64,000 nucleotides of DNA from Glaciecola blandensis. GTDB lineage: Bacteria > Pseudomonadota > Gammaproteobacteria > Enterobacterales > Alteromonadaceae. How positions within the stretch are numbered: position 1 is the first letter of the stretch; every line of letters begins with the position of its first letter. The stretch is taken from the NCBI RefSeq assembly GCF_031846165.1, contig NZ_JAVRIE010000002.1, forward strand, positions 434,001-498,000, in the 5' to 3' direction. Below the pieces are notes generated by a model. The model was given only the letters and a program-made list of their open reading frames with translations, searched no databases and was not told the origin of the DNA. Shown here piece after piece: positions 52,971 to 61,090 of this stretch. Made by a program: the position numbers and the translations under genes.

Positions 52971-53111
52971 CACAATACGAGGGAGGGTTAATTAATTTTA
53001 TTGGTTTTAATAAAAATTTAATATTAATCACAGTCACTTTGTAAACTCGATTGGTAAGGATGAAACATAGTTCATCGCCAGAATAACTTAACTTTGTGTA
53101 GAGTAAATCAT

Positions 53112-53150
53112 TATGAATAAATATTCAATAAAAATGTATAATTAATCTCT
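53112..53150. promoter_or_regulatory. Paired ARG boxes between argC and mgsA
   Basis: Box 1 (53112-53129) contains TGAATAAATATTCA, a perfect ARG-box palindrome. Box 2 (53133-53150) contains TGTATAATTAATCT, a weaker copy. They are 18 bp each with the canonical 3-bp gap. The AT-rich sequence around them should hold the argC promoter, leaving a leader of about 250 nt. ArgR with arginine would repress. The boxes are also about 100 bp from mgsA. Confidence 0.8.
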
Positions 53151-53249
53151 TTTGCAAGCTGGTCGAATTTTTATATCGTTGTCGTCACAATTATATTATG
53201 CTGAAAATATAAGCATGCTCGTCATTAGACCAACAAGGTAAGATCAAAA

Positions 53250-53660
53250 ATGCCAAATAAAACAATAGCATTAGTAGCACATGACCATAAAAAGCCTGAT
53301 TTAATTGCATGGGCGAAAAAGAATAAAATGCATCTTGAGAGCCTCGATCTCGTTGCTACGGGCACAACGGGTGGATTGCTGACAAAAGAAGTGGGTTTAC
53401 ATGTTCGGTGTTTTAAAAGTGGGCCCTTAGGTGGGGATCAACAAATTGGTGCCTTGATTGCAGAGCAGGCGCTGGACGTACTGGTGTTCTTTTGGGACCC
53501 CATGAATCCAGCGCCACATGATCCAGACGTTAAAGCTTTGCTTAGACTTTGTTCTGTATGGAATGTACCAGTAGCATGTAATTTAGCAACGGCTGATATG
53601 ATAATCAGTTCACCGCTATTTCATGACCCCGATTTTAAGCCGGAGTTACCTCGATACTGA
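53250..53660 (+). CDS. mgsA: Methylglyoxal synthase
   Basis: Converts dihydroxyacetone phosphate to methylglyoxal and phosphate, a bypass of lower glycolysis. It has 136 aa, slightly shorter than E. coli (152) at the C-terminus. IALVAHDHKKPDLIAW, ATGTTGGLL (phosphate binding), SGPLGGDQQIGALI (catalytic Asp) and FFWDPMNPAPHDPDVKALLR are complete. AAGGTAAG lies 7-12 nt before the ATG. It stands divergent from argC where argE often sits in related bacteria. Confidence 0.95.
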   Translation: MPNKTIALVAHDHKKPDLIAWAKKNKMHLESLDLVATGTTGGLLTKEVGLHVRCFKSGPLGGDQQIGALIAEQALDVLVFFWDPMNPAPHDPDVKALLRLCSVWNVPVACNLATADMIISSPLFHDPDFKPELPRY

Positions 53661-53816
53661 AAAAGTGGTAGAAATTTTCAATTAATATGCGATTCTGTCG
53701 ATAACCTGTTACAGACCCCATAAAAAAGCGAGCTGTTGCTGACATCGCCACTTACTTGAAATTTGAGTAAACTTGATGACAGCAAGGCACAATCTTATGT
53801 ATTGGAAAAGCGAATT

Positions 53817-55310
53817 ATGAACGCAGAAAAACACTATACATGGACACTTCAGGCACACAAGATATTTAGATGGATATTGGTCGTCCAATTTGCCATTGCT
53901 GTCTTAATTGGATTTATTACTAATGATCTGCTCACACCATTTCTGATTGGTATTCCGATCATTGCGCTCCCTATATTTCTTAGCATCACACAAGCCCATT
54001 CGGCGCTGAGCAGGCACGTCATCGGAATAGCAACACAGCTTATGACTGCGCTACATATTCAGCAAGCGTATGGCATGACTGAAATGCACTTCGAAGTGTT
54101 CGTTGTCCTTGCATTTCTGATTTTCTTCCGTGATTGGAAGGTGGTTGTTTCCAGTACATTGACGGTTGCCGTTCACCATATTTTGTTTTTCATTATCCAA
54201 AGCCAAGGTGGTGGTGTCTTTATCTTCGAGGCGAACCGCGTTTTCTTTTACATTCTCGTCATCCACGCATTGTTTGCTGTTGCAGAAGGCGTGGTCATGG
54301 GGGTTATGGCACATCGCAGTCATAATGAAGCGATTGCCTCAGACATACTGCGTAAATCGGTACTTCGCATAACTACCGACTCGGGTCAGTTCAATTTACA
54401 CAGCTCCAATGTAGTTGAGCATCCGATGTTAAGTGATTTTAATAGCATGATAATGGGCTTCAAAGCGCTTATTGATAAGGTAAATGCCGTCGGCGTCAAA
54501 CTCAACCAAGTTGTTGAAAAAGTCAAACGTTCATCGGATGACCTCGAGAACTCTGTTGATGAGCAGAACAACCAGGTCAGTACGATATCGACGGCAATGC
54601 AAAATATCACGGCGAGCATCGGTGATGTTGCTAGCTTATCTCAAAGTGCTAATCAAATAGCAGAACAAGCAAGAGAAAATACAGGCGAAACACGTCGGTC
54701 TATTGATGAGTCTGGTAGCAATATTGCACAGTTAAAATCAACGCTACAAACAACGTCTCAAGCCATAGGCGATTTGAGTGCTAAATGCACCAACATTTCC
54801 GACGTGATGCAGTCAATTAAATCCGTAGCCGAGCAGACGAACCTGCTGGCGCTTAATGCTGCAATAGAATCGGCCCGTGCGGGTGAACATGGCAGAGGCT
54901 TCGCTGTGGTCGCAGATGAGGTACGTAACTTAGCTATCAAATCGAAAGAAAGTGCCGAAGAGATAGAATTGATTACCAGCCAGCTAACTGAAAGTGCAAA
55001 TCACTCTGTTACCAATATGGACGATTGTGTGCTTATGGTGGAAAGAGCAGTTGAATCATCTACCGAGGCCTCTGGCAATATGGCGTCTGTACTTAAGGGC
55101 ATTAATGAGGTGAGTGACAATGTTACGACGGTAGCAGGTGCTGCAACCGAGCAGGCCCAAACGTCTGAGTCAATTAGCTTGTCCGCTGAAGAGTTATACC
55201 AAATGTTTAGTGATGAAAAGCTGCAGGTTCAAAGTTTGAAGGATGAGGTGAATGATTTATATATACTTGCCGGCGAGTTAAGTGAGCAACTAAAACACTT
55301 TAAAGTATAG
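53817..55310 (+). CDS. Methyl-accepting chemotaxis protein with multi-helix membrane sensor
   Basis: A 497-aa chemoreceptor. I use ATG 53817 with GGAAAAG upstream; a TTG at 53763 would add 18 residues. The N-terminal ~190 residues have about six hydrophobic helices with short loops (HKIFRWILVVQFAIAVLIGF, PFLIGIPIIALPIFLSI, and more) and no sizeable periplasmic domain. The cytoplasmic signalling half has the hairpin tip SVAEQTNLLALNAAIESARA then GEHGRGFAVVADEVRNLA. It contacts CheA/CheW. The ligand is unknown; membrane-embedded sensing is an inference. Confidence 0.9.
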   Translation: MNAEKHYTWTLQAHKIFRWILVVQFAIAVLIGFITNDLLTPFLIGIPIIALPIFLSITQAHSALSRHVIGIATQLMTALHIQQAYGMTEMHFEVFVVLAFLIFFRDWKVVVSSTLTVAVHHILFFIIQSQGGGVFIFEANRVFFYILVIHALFAVAEGVVMGVMAHRSHNEAIASDILRKSVLRITTDSGQFNLHSSNVVEHPMLSDFNSMIMGFKALIDKVNAVGVKLNQVVEKVKRSSDDLENSVDEQNNQVSTISTAMQNITASIGDVASLSQSANQIAEQARENTGETRRSIDESGSNIAQLKSTLQTTSQAIGDLSAKCTNISDVMQSIKSVAEQTNLLALNAAIESARAGEHGRGFAVVADEVRNLAIKSKESAEEIELITSQLTESANHSVTNMDDCVLMVERAVESSTEASGNMASVLKGINEVSDNVTTVAGAATEQAQTSESISLSAEELYQMFSDEKLQVQSLKDEVNDLYILAGELSEQLKHFKV

Positions 55311-55313
55311 ATA

Positions 55314-55865
55314 ATGCTTCTAGCTCGTTGGGTTTATATCGTTATCGCGCTCATTTGGTTTGCTGCGGCCTTGTTTGCAGTGAATTGGGTGGGCACAAAT
55401 AAGTTCACTGAATTTGACCCAAAATTGCAGTTATCTGAAGCGATCATGTCTTTATCGTTCGAGGATGAATTTACTGAACTCTTACCATTGTCAGAAATAA
55501 ACCGCGCGAACATAGGCCAAATATATCATGTTTTCCAAGGGGATTGTTTTTGCGAGCGCTTGAGCGAGTCTCACCGTAATAGCCTAAATTTATGGGCACA
55601 GAGCAATGATGTAGGCTACCAGCAACTGGACATCCGAGAACATCCGAACCTTCAACAATTTATACCTTCAACACCCGCTGTCATTGTGACGAATCAACAA
55701 GGAGATTTAGTCTACTTTGGACCATACTCGAGCGGCTTTGGTTGTTTTGAAAACTCAGGACTGGTCGATGAAAAAATCGATGCATATTTTGCACAAGAGA
55801 ATCCATCTGAAAAAGCGTATATTCAAAGCGAAGCAGAAGGTTGTTATTGCACTGTTGAGCAGTAA
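55314..55865 (+). CDS. Thioredoxin-fold-like membrane protein (DUF6436-like)
   Basis: A 183-aa protein with one N-terminal membrane helix (WVYIVIALIWFAAALFAVNW) and a periplasmic part. YHVFQGDCFCERL carries a CxC pair in the place of a thioredoxin-like active site, STPAVIVTNQQGDLVYFGPY resembles the cis-Pro strand, and the tail has GCYCTVEQ. This resembles DUF6436 proteins of marine gammaproteobacteria; I am not certain of the family. It is 3 bp after the chemoreceptor gene. A redox role is only suggested by the Cys pairs. Confidence 0.68.
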   Translation: MLLARWVYIVIALIWFAAALFAVNWVGTNKFTEFDPKLQLSEAIMSLSFEDEFTELLPLSEINRANIGQIYHVFQGDCFCERLSESHRNSLNLWAQSNDVGYQQLDIREHPNLQQFIPSTPAVIVTNQQGDLVYFGPYSSGFGCFENSGLVDEKIDAYFAQENPSEKAYIQSEAEGCYCTVEQ

Positions 55866-55871
55866 GAAAAT

Positions 55872-55906
55872 AGCACCGCAAGTCAATTCGGTAGACTAGC
55901 GGTGCT
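55872..55906 (-). terminator. Terminator hairpin between convergent genes
   Basis: AGCACCGC/GCGGTGCT arms with inner AGTC/GACT form a long stem. On the minus strand it is followed by ATTTTC and serves the Spy/CpxP gene; on the plus strand there is no T run. Confidence 0.6.
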
Positions 55907-55925
55907 CAAACTATGACTCTCTGTA

Positions 55926-56750
55926 TTATGAAGCTTCAGCATTGCGAGACTTGTCTCTGCGCTTACCACCTCTTTTCTCACCTTTTTTGTGTTTTGCTTT
56001 CTTCATCATTTTAGCAAACTTTTGTTTCTGCTCATCATTCAATAAGCTCAAAATATCGAACTGTGATTTAGCTTTAAGCAAGGCTTTTTCGAGGTGAGCT
56101 TCTTTGTTTTCAGCATGGAATGCAAGCCAGGCATCTTCGTCAAATACGGGGGCTTGTATAATGCTACGAAGCGTCTCACCCTTAGCTTTCATGTCGGCTT
56201 TGTTAGCGGCACGACGTGCTTGATTTTCTGCAAATATTTCACCAATAGCGAGTTTTTGTTGCTCTGAAAGATCAAGACGCTTAGCCATTTTATCAAGTCT
56301 TTTAGCGCCTCTATCGCCATCTGACTTAGCCATCTTTGTCGCTCGTTTGGCAAGTTTCTGGGCACGCTTTTCGGCAAGCATGGTTTTTTGTTCACTTGTC
56401 ATTACGTTATAGCTTTGACTCTTTGCTTTTGCGCCAATCAGCTTTAGTGGAAGCCCACCATCCACTCTTTCTTCGATTAAGGCTCTAACCGCTGTCTCAT
56501 CCCATGTTTCCATCTGCATAAGCGTACGCATTTCATCTTTGTATGCCGACATCTCTGCACGGTAAATACCGCTGTCTTGACGAGCTTCTTTCTTAATTTG
56601 GCGAAGGTCAGATTTTTGCTCAGGTGTTAAATTGAGCTCAGCCATCATACGTTTAGAAAGCTCGCCTCCCTCACGTGGACCCTTTGCAAAACTCATTGCC
56701 GAAGTGGCTAATAGAGCGGTAATAGTTGCACTGATAAGTAATTTTTTCAT
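55926..56750 (-). CDS. Spy/CpxP-family periplasmic protein
   Basis: A 274-aa secreted helical protein, longer than Spy or CpxP (~160 aa). The signal peptide ends near AMSFA. Two LTxxQ-type repeats are visible: LNLTPEQKSDLRQIKKEAR (about 40-58) and LDLSEQQKLAIGEIFAENQ (about 160-178), so it looks like a tandem duplication of the Spy fold. The tail is very basic (KKAKHKKGEKRGGKRRD). It is divergent from cpxRA with a CpxR-like site between, which suggests a periplasmic chaperone or Cpx inhibitor. Confidence 0.85.
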   Translation of the reverse strand: MKKLLISATITALLATSAMSFAKGPREGGELSKRMMAELNLTPEQKSDLRQIKKEARQDSGIYRAEMSAYKDEMRTLMQMETWDETAVRALIEERVDGGLPLKLIGAKAKSQSYNVMTSEQKTMLAEKRAQKLAKRATKMAKSDGDRGAKRLDKMAKRLDLSEQQKLAIGEIFAENQARRAANKADMKAKGETLRSIIQAPVFDEDAWLAFHAENKEAHLEKALLKAKSQFDILSLLNDEQKQKFAKMMKKAKHKKGEKRGGKRRDKSRNAEAS

Positions 56751-56845
56751 AATGCTTTCCTCTTTAAGGTCATTTAAAACTTGTTGGTAAATTGATTAAG
56801 TGAGTAAATGATAGCGGAGTCAATGCAAAGAAACGCCAAGTTAGT

Positions 56846-56861
56846 GTAAAGCTTGTGTAAA
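56846..56861. promoter_or_regulatory. Candidate CpxR box
   Basis: GTAAA-N6-GTAAA (56846-56850 and 56857-56861). The CpxR consensus is GTAAA-N5-GTAAA with some spacing tolerance. It lies about 95 bp from both the spy/cpxP-like start and the cpxR start, which fits control of both. Confidence 0.6.
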
Positions 56862-56949
56862 GGTTACATGCTGCTTTAGGTATTTCACTTACTATAAAGC
56901 TTGTTAGCATATATATGAGAGCGTGTTGCAGTCTTAATGGGTAACGTAA

Positions 56950-57639
56950 ATGTATAAAATCTTATTAATTGATGATGATGCAGAACTAACGCAGGTGCTT
57001 GCGGAGTATTTGCAGCAAAATAACTTCTTAGTAGAAGTTGAAAACTCGCCTGTTGTTGCAATTGAGCGATTGAGAAACGAAAAATTCGATCTAACATTGT
57101 TAGATGTCATGATGCCTGTGATGGACGGATTTGAAGTCTTGAAGTTAGTTCGCACATTCTCAACGGTTCCTGTGATTATGCTCACAGCGAAAGGTGAAGA
57201 TTATGACCGTATTCTGGGTTTGGAGCTCGGCGCGGATGATTATCTGGCGAAACCCTTTAATCATCGAGAACTGATTGCGCGAATGAAAGCCATGACTCGG
57301 CGCGTTGACGATTTAAGCGCGTTTAACCAAATACATAACTTAGATTTGCATGGCATCCGAATCGAAGAAGCCAGTCAACGAGCGATGGTATCAGAGCAAG
57401 AAGTTGATTTTACCAGTACTGAATTTCAACTGTTGGTAGTCTTAATGAAGCATGCAGGCCATATTGTGAGTAAAGATAAGTTAAGCGTCGACGTGCTAGG
57501 GCGTCGTTTGAGTGCGTTTGACCGTAGTTTAGATATGCATGTTAGTAATGTACGTAAGAAGCTAAATGCGTTTGATATTGAAGGCGTGATTAAAACAGTA
57601 CGTGGTGCTGGATATATATTTAAGGCGGAAAGCGAGTGA
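56950..57639 (+). CDS. cpxR: CpxR-type OmpR-family response regulator
   Basis: A 229-aa envelope-stress regulator. The receiver has ILLIDDDAELT, the phospho-Asp in LTLLDVMMPVMDGFEVL (Asp near 53), and LTAKGEDYDRILGLELGADDYLAKPF, all very close to CpxR. The winged-helix DNA-binding domain ends with LDMHVSNVRKKLNAFD and KTVRGAGYIF; LGRRLSAFDRSLDMH is a CpxR hallmark. It overlaps cpxA by 4 bp. Confidence 0.92.
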   Translation: MYKILLIDDDAELTQVLAEYLQQNNFLVEVENSPVVAIERLRNEKFDLTLLDVMMPVMDGFEVLKLVRTFSTVPVIMLTAKGEDYDRILGLELGADDYLAKPFNHRELIARMKAMTRRVDDLSAFNQIHNLDLHGIRIEEASQRAMVSEQEVDFTSTEFQLLVVLMKHAGHIVSKDKLSVDVLGRRLSAFDRSLDMHVSNVRKKLNAFDIEGVIKTVRGAGYIFKAESE

Positions 57640-59063
57640 AATTTGAAAAGCTGAATCCATTTAACTCTCTTTTTGGGCGAGTATTCCTATGGTTTTGGTT
57701 CGCCTTGTTGGTCATACTCTTAAGTGCGTTCTTCATTACTAAACAGCTTAGCAACGTGGTTGAAGTGAGTGCCGCCGAAGCGGGTCAAATTGACTCCGGC
57801 AGGTTAGTAGTGGAGAAATTAGCACGGTTATTAGATAGGGGAGGACGGTTCAGTCAGTCTCTACGCCGAGCTGGCGATCGACGCGGTAATACTCAAATTG
57901 TGGCAATTGATCGTGCAGACAAAGATGTCCGATTTAATTTTCCAACTCCGCTTGCCGGAAACATTGCCGAACTCAAAGGCTTTATTGATGCTGAGTACCC
58001 TGTGCTGATTAAATTAAACAACATGCAATTCGTAGGGCCTTATCCAATAACTCATAATGATAAAAACTACCAAATTTTCGTCGGTAGATTACTGAAAAGA
58101 GAGGAACGCTCTGGAATGTCCCGCTCTCGTGCAGCAATTGCTGGTTTATCCTTAGCTATTGTTTTGAGTACCTTGTTTTGCTTTGCCCTAGTGCTGAGTA
58201 TGACTAAACCTATTAGCGCACTGCGCAAAGCAAGCAAGCGTTTAGCGGATGGCGAGCTGTCATCCCGAATAGCAGGACTAGAGAGCCGACATGACGAAAT
58301 TGGTCAACTGGCGGATGATTTTAATAGTATGGCATCTCAACTTCAGTCTGTGGTCGAGAACCAAAAACAATTGATGGCCAACGTATCCCATGAGCTTAGA
58401 ACGCCACTTACGCGACTACAATTGGCAACAGCGCTCTTAGAAGATCAAGAAGTTGACGAAAAAAGTCGTAGTATCGAACAGGAAAATAAGGCCAAGCAAC
58501 TCCATCGCATTCAGACTGACATCGATAAAATGGATAAGCTGATTGGCCAAGTCTTGACCATTGCAAAATTGAACGCGACAGAAAGAACTATTCACTTAGC
58601 AACACATTCCTTAACTCATCTATTGAGCGGTGTTTTTAATGATGGAAAGTTCGAAGCTGAAGCGAATGGTAAAGAGCTTGTTGTGAACCAAATTCCAACA
58701 CTTAGCGGCCAGTTCGATGCAAACTTGATCGTAAGTGCAATTGAAAACATCATACGTAACGGTTTACGATTCGCTGAGAAAACTGTGCACTGCGAGATCC
58801 AAGTCGTTTCAGAGAAAAATACCACCTCATCGTTGAGAATTACCATTAGTGACGATGGTCAGGGTATGAAAGCAGAGCAAATTAACCAAGTATTTGACCC
58901 CTTCTTCAGAGGTGAAAACCAAGTTTCTGAGAACAATAAGGGCGCAGGACTGGGTTTGTCGATAGCGAAAGCCGCAGTTGAAGCACATCACGGAACAATC
59001 TCTGCGAAGGAATCGCCTTTCGGTGGTTTATCAGTAATAATACAAATCCCAATAGTTGAATAA
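57636..59063 (+). CDS. cpxA: CpxA-type sensor histidine kinase
   Basis: A 475-aa inner-membrane kinase. Helix 1 (about 12-38), a periplasmic sensor (about 40-155), helix 2 (AAIAGLSLAIVLSTLFCFAL), HAMP (SMTKPISALRKASKRLADGE), HisKA with LMANVSHELRTPLTRLQLA (His near 251) and an HATPase with GAGLGLSIAKAAVEAHHG. The start GTG 57636 overlaps the cpxR stop. With the divergent Spy/CpxP gene it makes a complete CpxPRA set. Confidence 0.92.
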   Translation: MKFEKLNPFNSLFGRVFLWFWFALLVILLSAFFITKQLSNVVEVSAAEAGQIDSGRLVVEKLARLLDRGGRFSQSLRRAGDRRGNTQIVAIDRADKDVRFNFPTPLAGNIAELKGFIDAEYPVLIKLNNMQFVGPYPITHNDKNYQIFVGRLLKREERSGMSRSRAAIAGLSLAIVLSTLFCFALVLSMTKPISALRKASKRLADGELSSRIAGLESRHDEIGQLADDFNSMASQLQSVVENQKQLMANVSHELRTPLTRLQLATALLEDQEVDEKSRSIEQENKAKQLHRIQTDIDKMDKLIGQVLTIAKLNATERTIHLATHSLTHLLSGVFNDGKFEAEANGKELVVNQIPTLSGQFDANLIVSAIENIIRNGLRFAEKTVHCEIQVVSEKNTTSSLRITISDDGQGMKAEQINQVFDPFFRGENQVSENNKGAGLGLSIAKAAVEAHHGTISAKESPFGGLSVIIQIPIVE

Positions 59064-59077
59064 GTACTGCAATTGAA

Positions 59078-60076
59078 ATGCCTTTGACCCAAGAATCCGA
59101 GTTGCCAGAGAAGTATTACCAGACAATAAAGCCTTGGTTCGATGAAAATTGCGAAGCCCGCTTTTGGACGCTAAAGGATGGTTGTGAAATTCACTATCGC
59201 TTTGTTCAGCACCCAGAAGCAAGAGGTATTCTAGTCATATCTTCGGGGCGTGTTGAAAGTGCTTTGAAATACAGTGAACTGATCTATGACTTGTATCATG
59301 AAGGTTACAGTATTTTTATCCATGACCATCGAGGACAAGGGCAGTCGTCGCGAGAATGTCAAAATCCACACTTTGGTTATATTGACTCATTTGAGATGTA
59401 TGTTGATGATTTTGAGAGCATGATCGACGATGTTCTGCTGCCAAAGTTGAGCGGCGCAGCAGCAAGCGAAGACGCAACACCCGTCGTGGGATTACCTCTG
59501 TTTTTAGTTTGCCATTCCATGGGGAGTGCAATTGGCGCTTTGCTCCTAAAAAGGCGCCCTCAGTTTTTTGCGAAGGCAGTATTATGTTCGCCAATGTTTG
59601 GGATCACGCCACCGTTGCCACCCTGGGCCGCTCACGCCTTGGTCTACATAGGTGTAAGATATAATCGTTTAGTTCGTAAAAAAGCGTCTTATTTTTTCGG
59701 TCAAACTGATTACGCTCCTAGTGCATTTTATAAGAATCGGCTAATGAGCAGTGAAGTTCGGTATCGGATTTTCCGCGAGCTATATGCAGATATGCCAAGG
59801 CTACAGCTCGGCGGGGTGACCTTTGAGTGGCTACATGCTTCTCTTCAGGGAATGGCAGAAATAAGAGCACATGCTCATAAATTAACAACGCCTTGCAAGA
59901 TATTATACTCTGGCGCAGACACAGTAGTCGCGAATAAGGACATTGAGCAGGTAGTCGCTGACATGCCTAATTGCGAGTCCGTATGCATTCCAGAGGCGAT
60001 GCATGAGTTATTCTTTGAGAAAGATAAGTTTCGCAAGCCAGCACTAGAAAAGCTATTAGACTATCTGGCACGTTAG
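59078..60076 (+). CDS. Lysophospholipase-like alpha/beta hydrolase
   Basis: A 332-aa serine hydrolase of the PldB/monoacylglycerol lipase (Hydrolase_4) family. FIHDHRGQGQSSRE is the family's HDHRGxGxS signature, LVCHSMGSAIGALLL carries the nucleophile Ser, DTVVANKDIE supplies the Asp and AMHELFFE the His. No signal peptide. It lies 14 bp after cpxA and may be co-transcribed, which suggests a link to membrane-lipid repair in envelope stress (inference). PldB is the closest name; lipid substrate unproven. Confidence 0.87.
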   Translation: MPLTQESELPEKYYQTIKPWFDENCEARFWTLKDGCEIHYRFVQHPEARGILVISSGRVESALKYSELIYDLYHEGYSIFIHDHRGQGQSSRECQNPHFGYIDSFEMYVDDFESMIDDVLLPKLSGAAASEDATPVVGLPLFLVCHSMGSAIGALLLKRRPQFFAKAVLCSPMFGITPPLPPWAAHALVYIGVRYNRLVRKKASYFFGQTDYAPSAFYKNRLMSSEVRYRIFRELYADMPRLQLGGVTFEWLHASLQGMAEIRAHAHKLTTPCKILYSGADTVVANKDIEQVVADMPNCESVCIPEAMHELFFEKDKFRKPALEKLLDYLAR

Positions 60077-60089
60077 TTCAGCCACAAAA

Positions 60090-60611
60090 CTAAAAGGCGA
60101 ATGTGAACTGCATACCGTAAAACAAGGTTTTGTTAGCGGTCCAGTATTCAGCATCAATCTGCCTTGCTTTCACGTAACCTTCAACTCTCAAGTTACCCGA
60201 TTGAATACCCCAGCCTAGCGCAGCGTAACCATCCAAATTATCACGATCGTTGTAATGGTTGTCGAACTCATCATCATCTTTAAATGCGCTTTCAAAAACG
60301 TCAAATCCTCCCTCTATATAAAGAAAAACATCATCGTAATAACCTAATCGTACCCCAAGATCTAAGCCCAGATAGTCTTGGTAATAACCCGAGTTATCTA
60401 GCACAGTTGCGGCGTTTAACGATGTGATAATTTCAGATTTTATATTGCTGTAATGGTCGCTCAGGATACCTGAGAAGCCGAGCGCAGAAATAGTATCAGT
60501 ATCGTTGATTTCTTTTTTCACGAACATAGTGACTCTGTCCTTTGCGCTGCTTTGTGAAGAAAGAGCCATCATGGAGATGCAAAGTAAGGCAGTAGTGAGT
60601 TTGATTTTCAT
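60090..60611 (-). CDS. Exported protein, possible outer-membrane beta-barrel
   Basis: A 173-aa protein with a signal peptide (MKIKLTTALLCISMM... ending SSA-KD). The mature part alternates aromatic and small residues (LGLDLGVRLGYYDDVFLYIE, YAALGWGIQSGNLRVEGYVK) and ends with MQFTFAF, a terminal Phe as in outer-membrane barrels. An acidic Asp/Asn stretch (KDDDEFDNHYNDRDN) may be a loop. I recognise no family. Convergent with the hydrolase gene, 13 bp apart. Confidence 0.65.
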   Translation of the reverse strand: MKIKLTTALLCISMMALSSQSSAKDRVTMFVKKEINDTDTISALGFSGILSDHYSNIKSEIITSLNAATVLDNSGYYQDYLGLDLGVRLGYYDDVFLYIEGGFDVFESAFKDDDEFDNHYNDRDNLDGYAALGWGIQSGNLRVEGYVKARQIDAEYWTANKTLFYGMQFTFAF

Positions 60612-60896
60612 TGGCTGATTAATCTAAAAATGAATTTGATGGAGCGTAGCATAAGCTTGCTTCACTGAACTCAATCTGAATAGCGTCGAGCAAAGCTGAC
60701 AAACTTGACTTAGGTTTTGCCAAATATGGCGAAAAGGGATTCAATTCATCGTATTAAAAATAAAATAACATTTTAAAACATAGGGATAGAGTTAAATCTT
60801 ATTTTGGCATAAGCATTGCAAAATGTGGTTGTAGAGACGAAAAGATGCAGTAATTGTGACTTAAATACATGATTGCTACGAATATGGAGAAAACTG

Positions 60897-61025
60897 ATGA
60901 ACGCAACAGCAGATACAAATGATACTTTTAATTGGTGGTACTTGTTTGCAAACGTGGGCGCCTTAGTTGGGCTCGCCTTGTTACCTTACTTGGTATACAT
61001 CGGCGTACTTATCTTTCAACAATAA
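60897..61025 (+). CDS. 42-aa membrane protein
   Basis: ATG 60897 has GGAGA 5-7 nt upstream. The frame encodes MNATADTNDTFNWWYLF, a short polar and aromatic start, then one helix (NVGALVGLALLPYLVYIGVL) and ends IFQQ. A good ribosome-binding site and a clear membrane-segment plan support it. No family recognised. The 285 bp before it (60612-60896) are AT-rich and presumably hold its promoter. Confidence 0.62.
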   Translation: MNATADTNDTFNWWYLFANVGALVGLALLPYLVYIGVLIFQQ

Positions 61026-61045
61026 GCACTATCTTTCAATAATAG
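61008..61045 (+). repeat. Imperfect tandem copy at the end of the 42-aa gene
   Basis: CTTATCTTTCAACAATAAG (61008-61026) and CTATCTTTCAATAATAG (61029-61045) are near copies. Each can fold into a 4-5 bp hairpin. The first covers the stop codon of the small gene. Probably a local duplication. Confidence 0.45.
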
Positions 61046-61090
61046 GCCAACTGTTTGTTTGTTTTTGAATAAACCGGCACTGCTGTTAAT

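Noticed and set aside
52979..52987. Plus-strand GAGGGAGGG as a ribosome-binding site in the argC-mgsA gap
   Set aside because: No reasonable plus-strand start codon and ORF follows. On the minus strand it reads CCCTCCC, which cannot serve the leader ORF.
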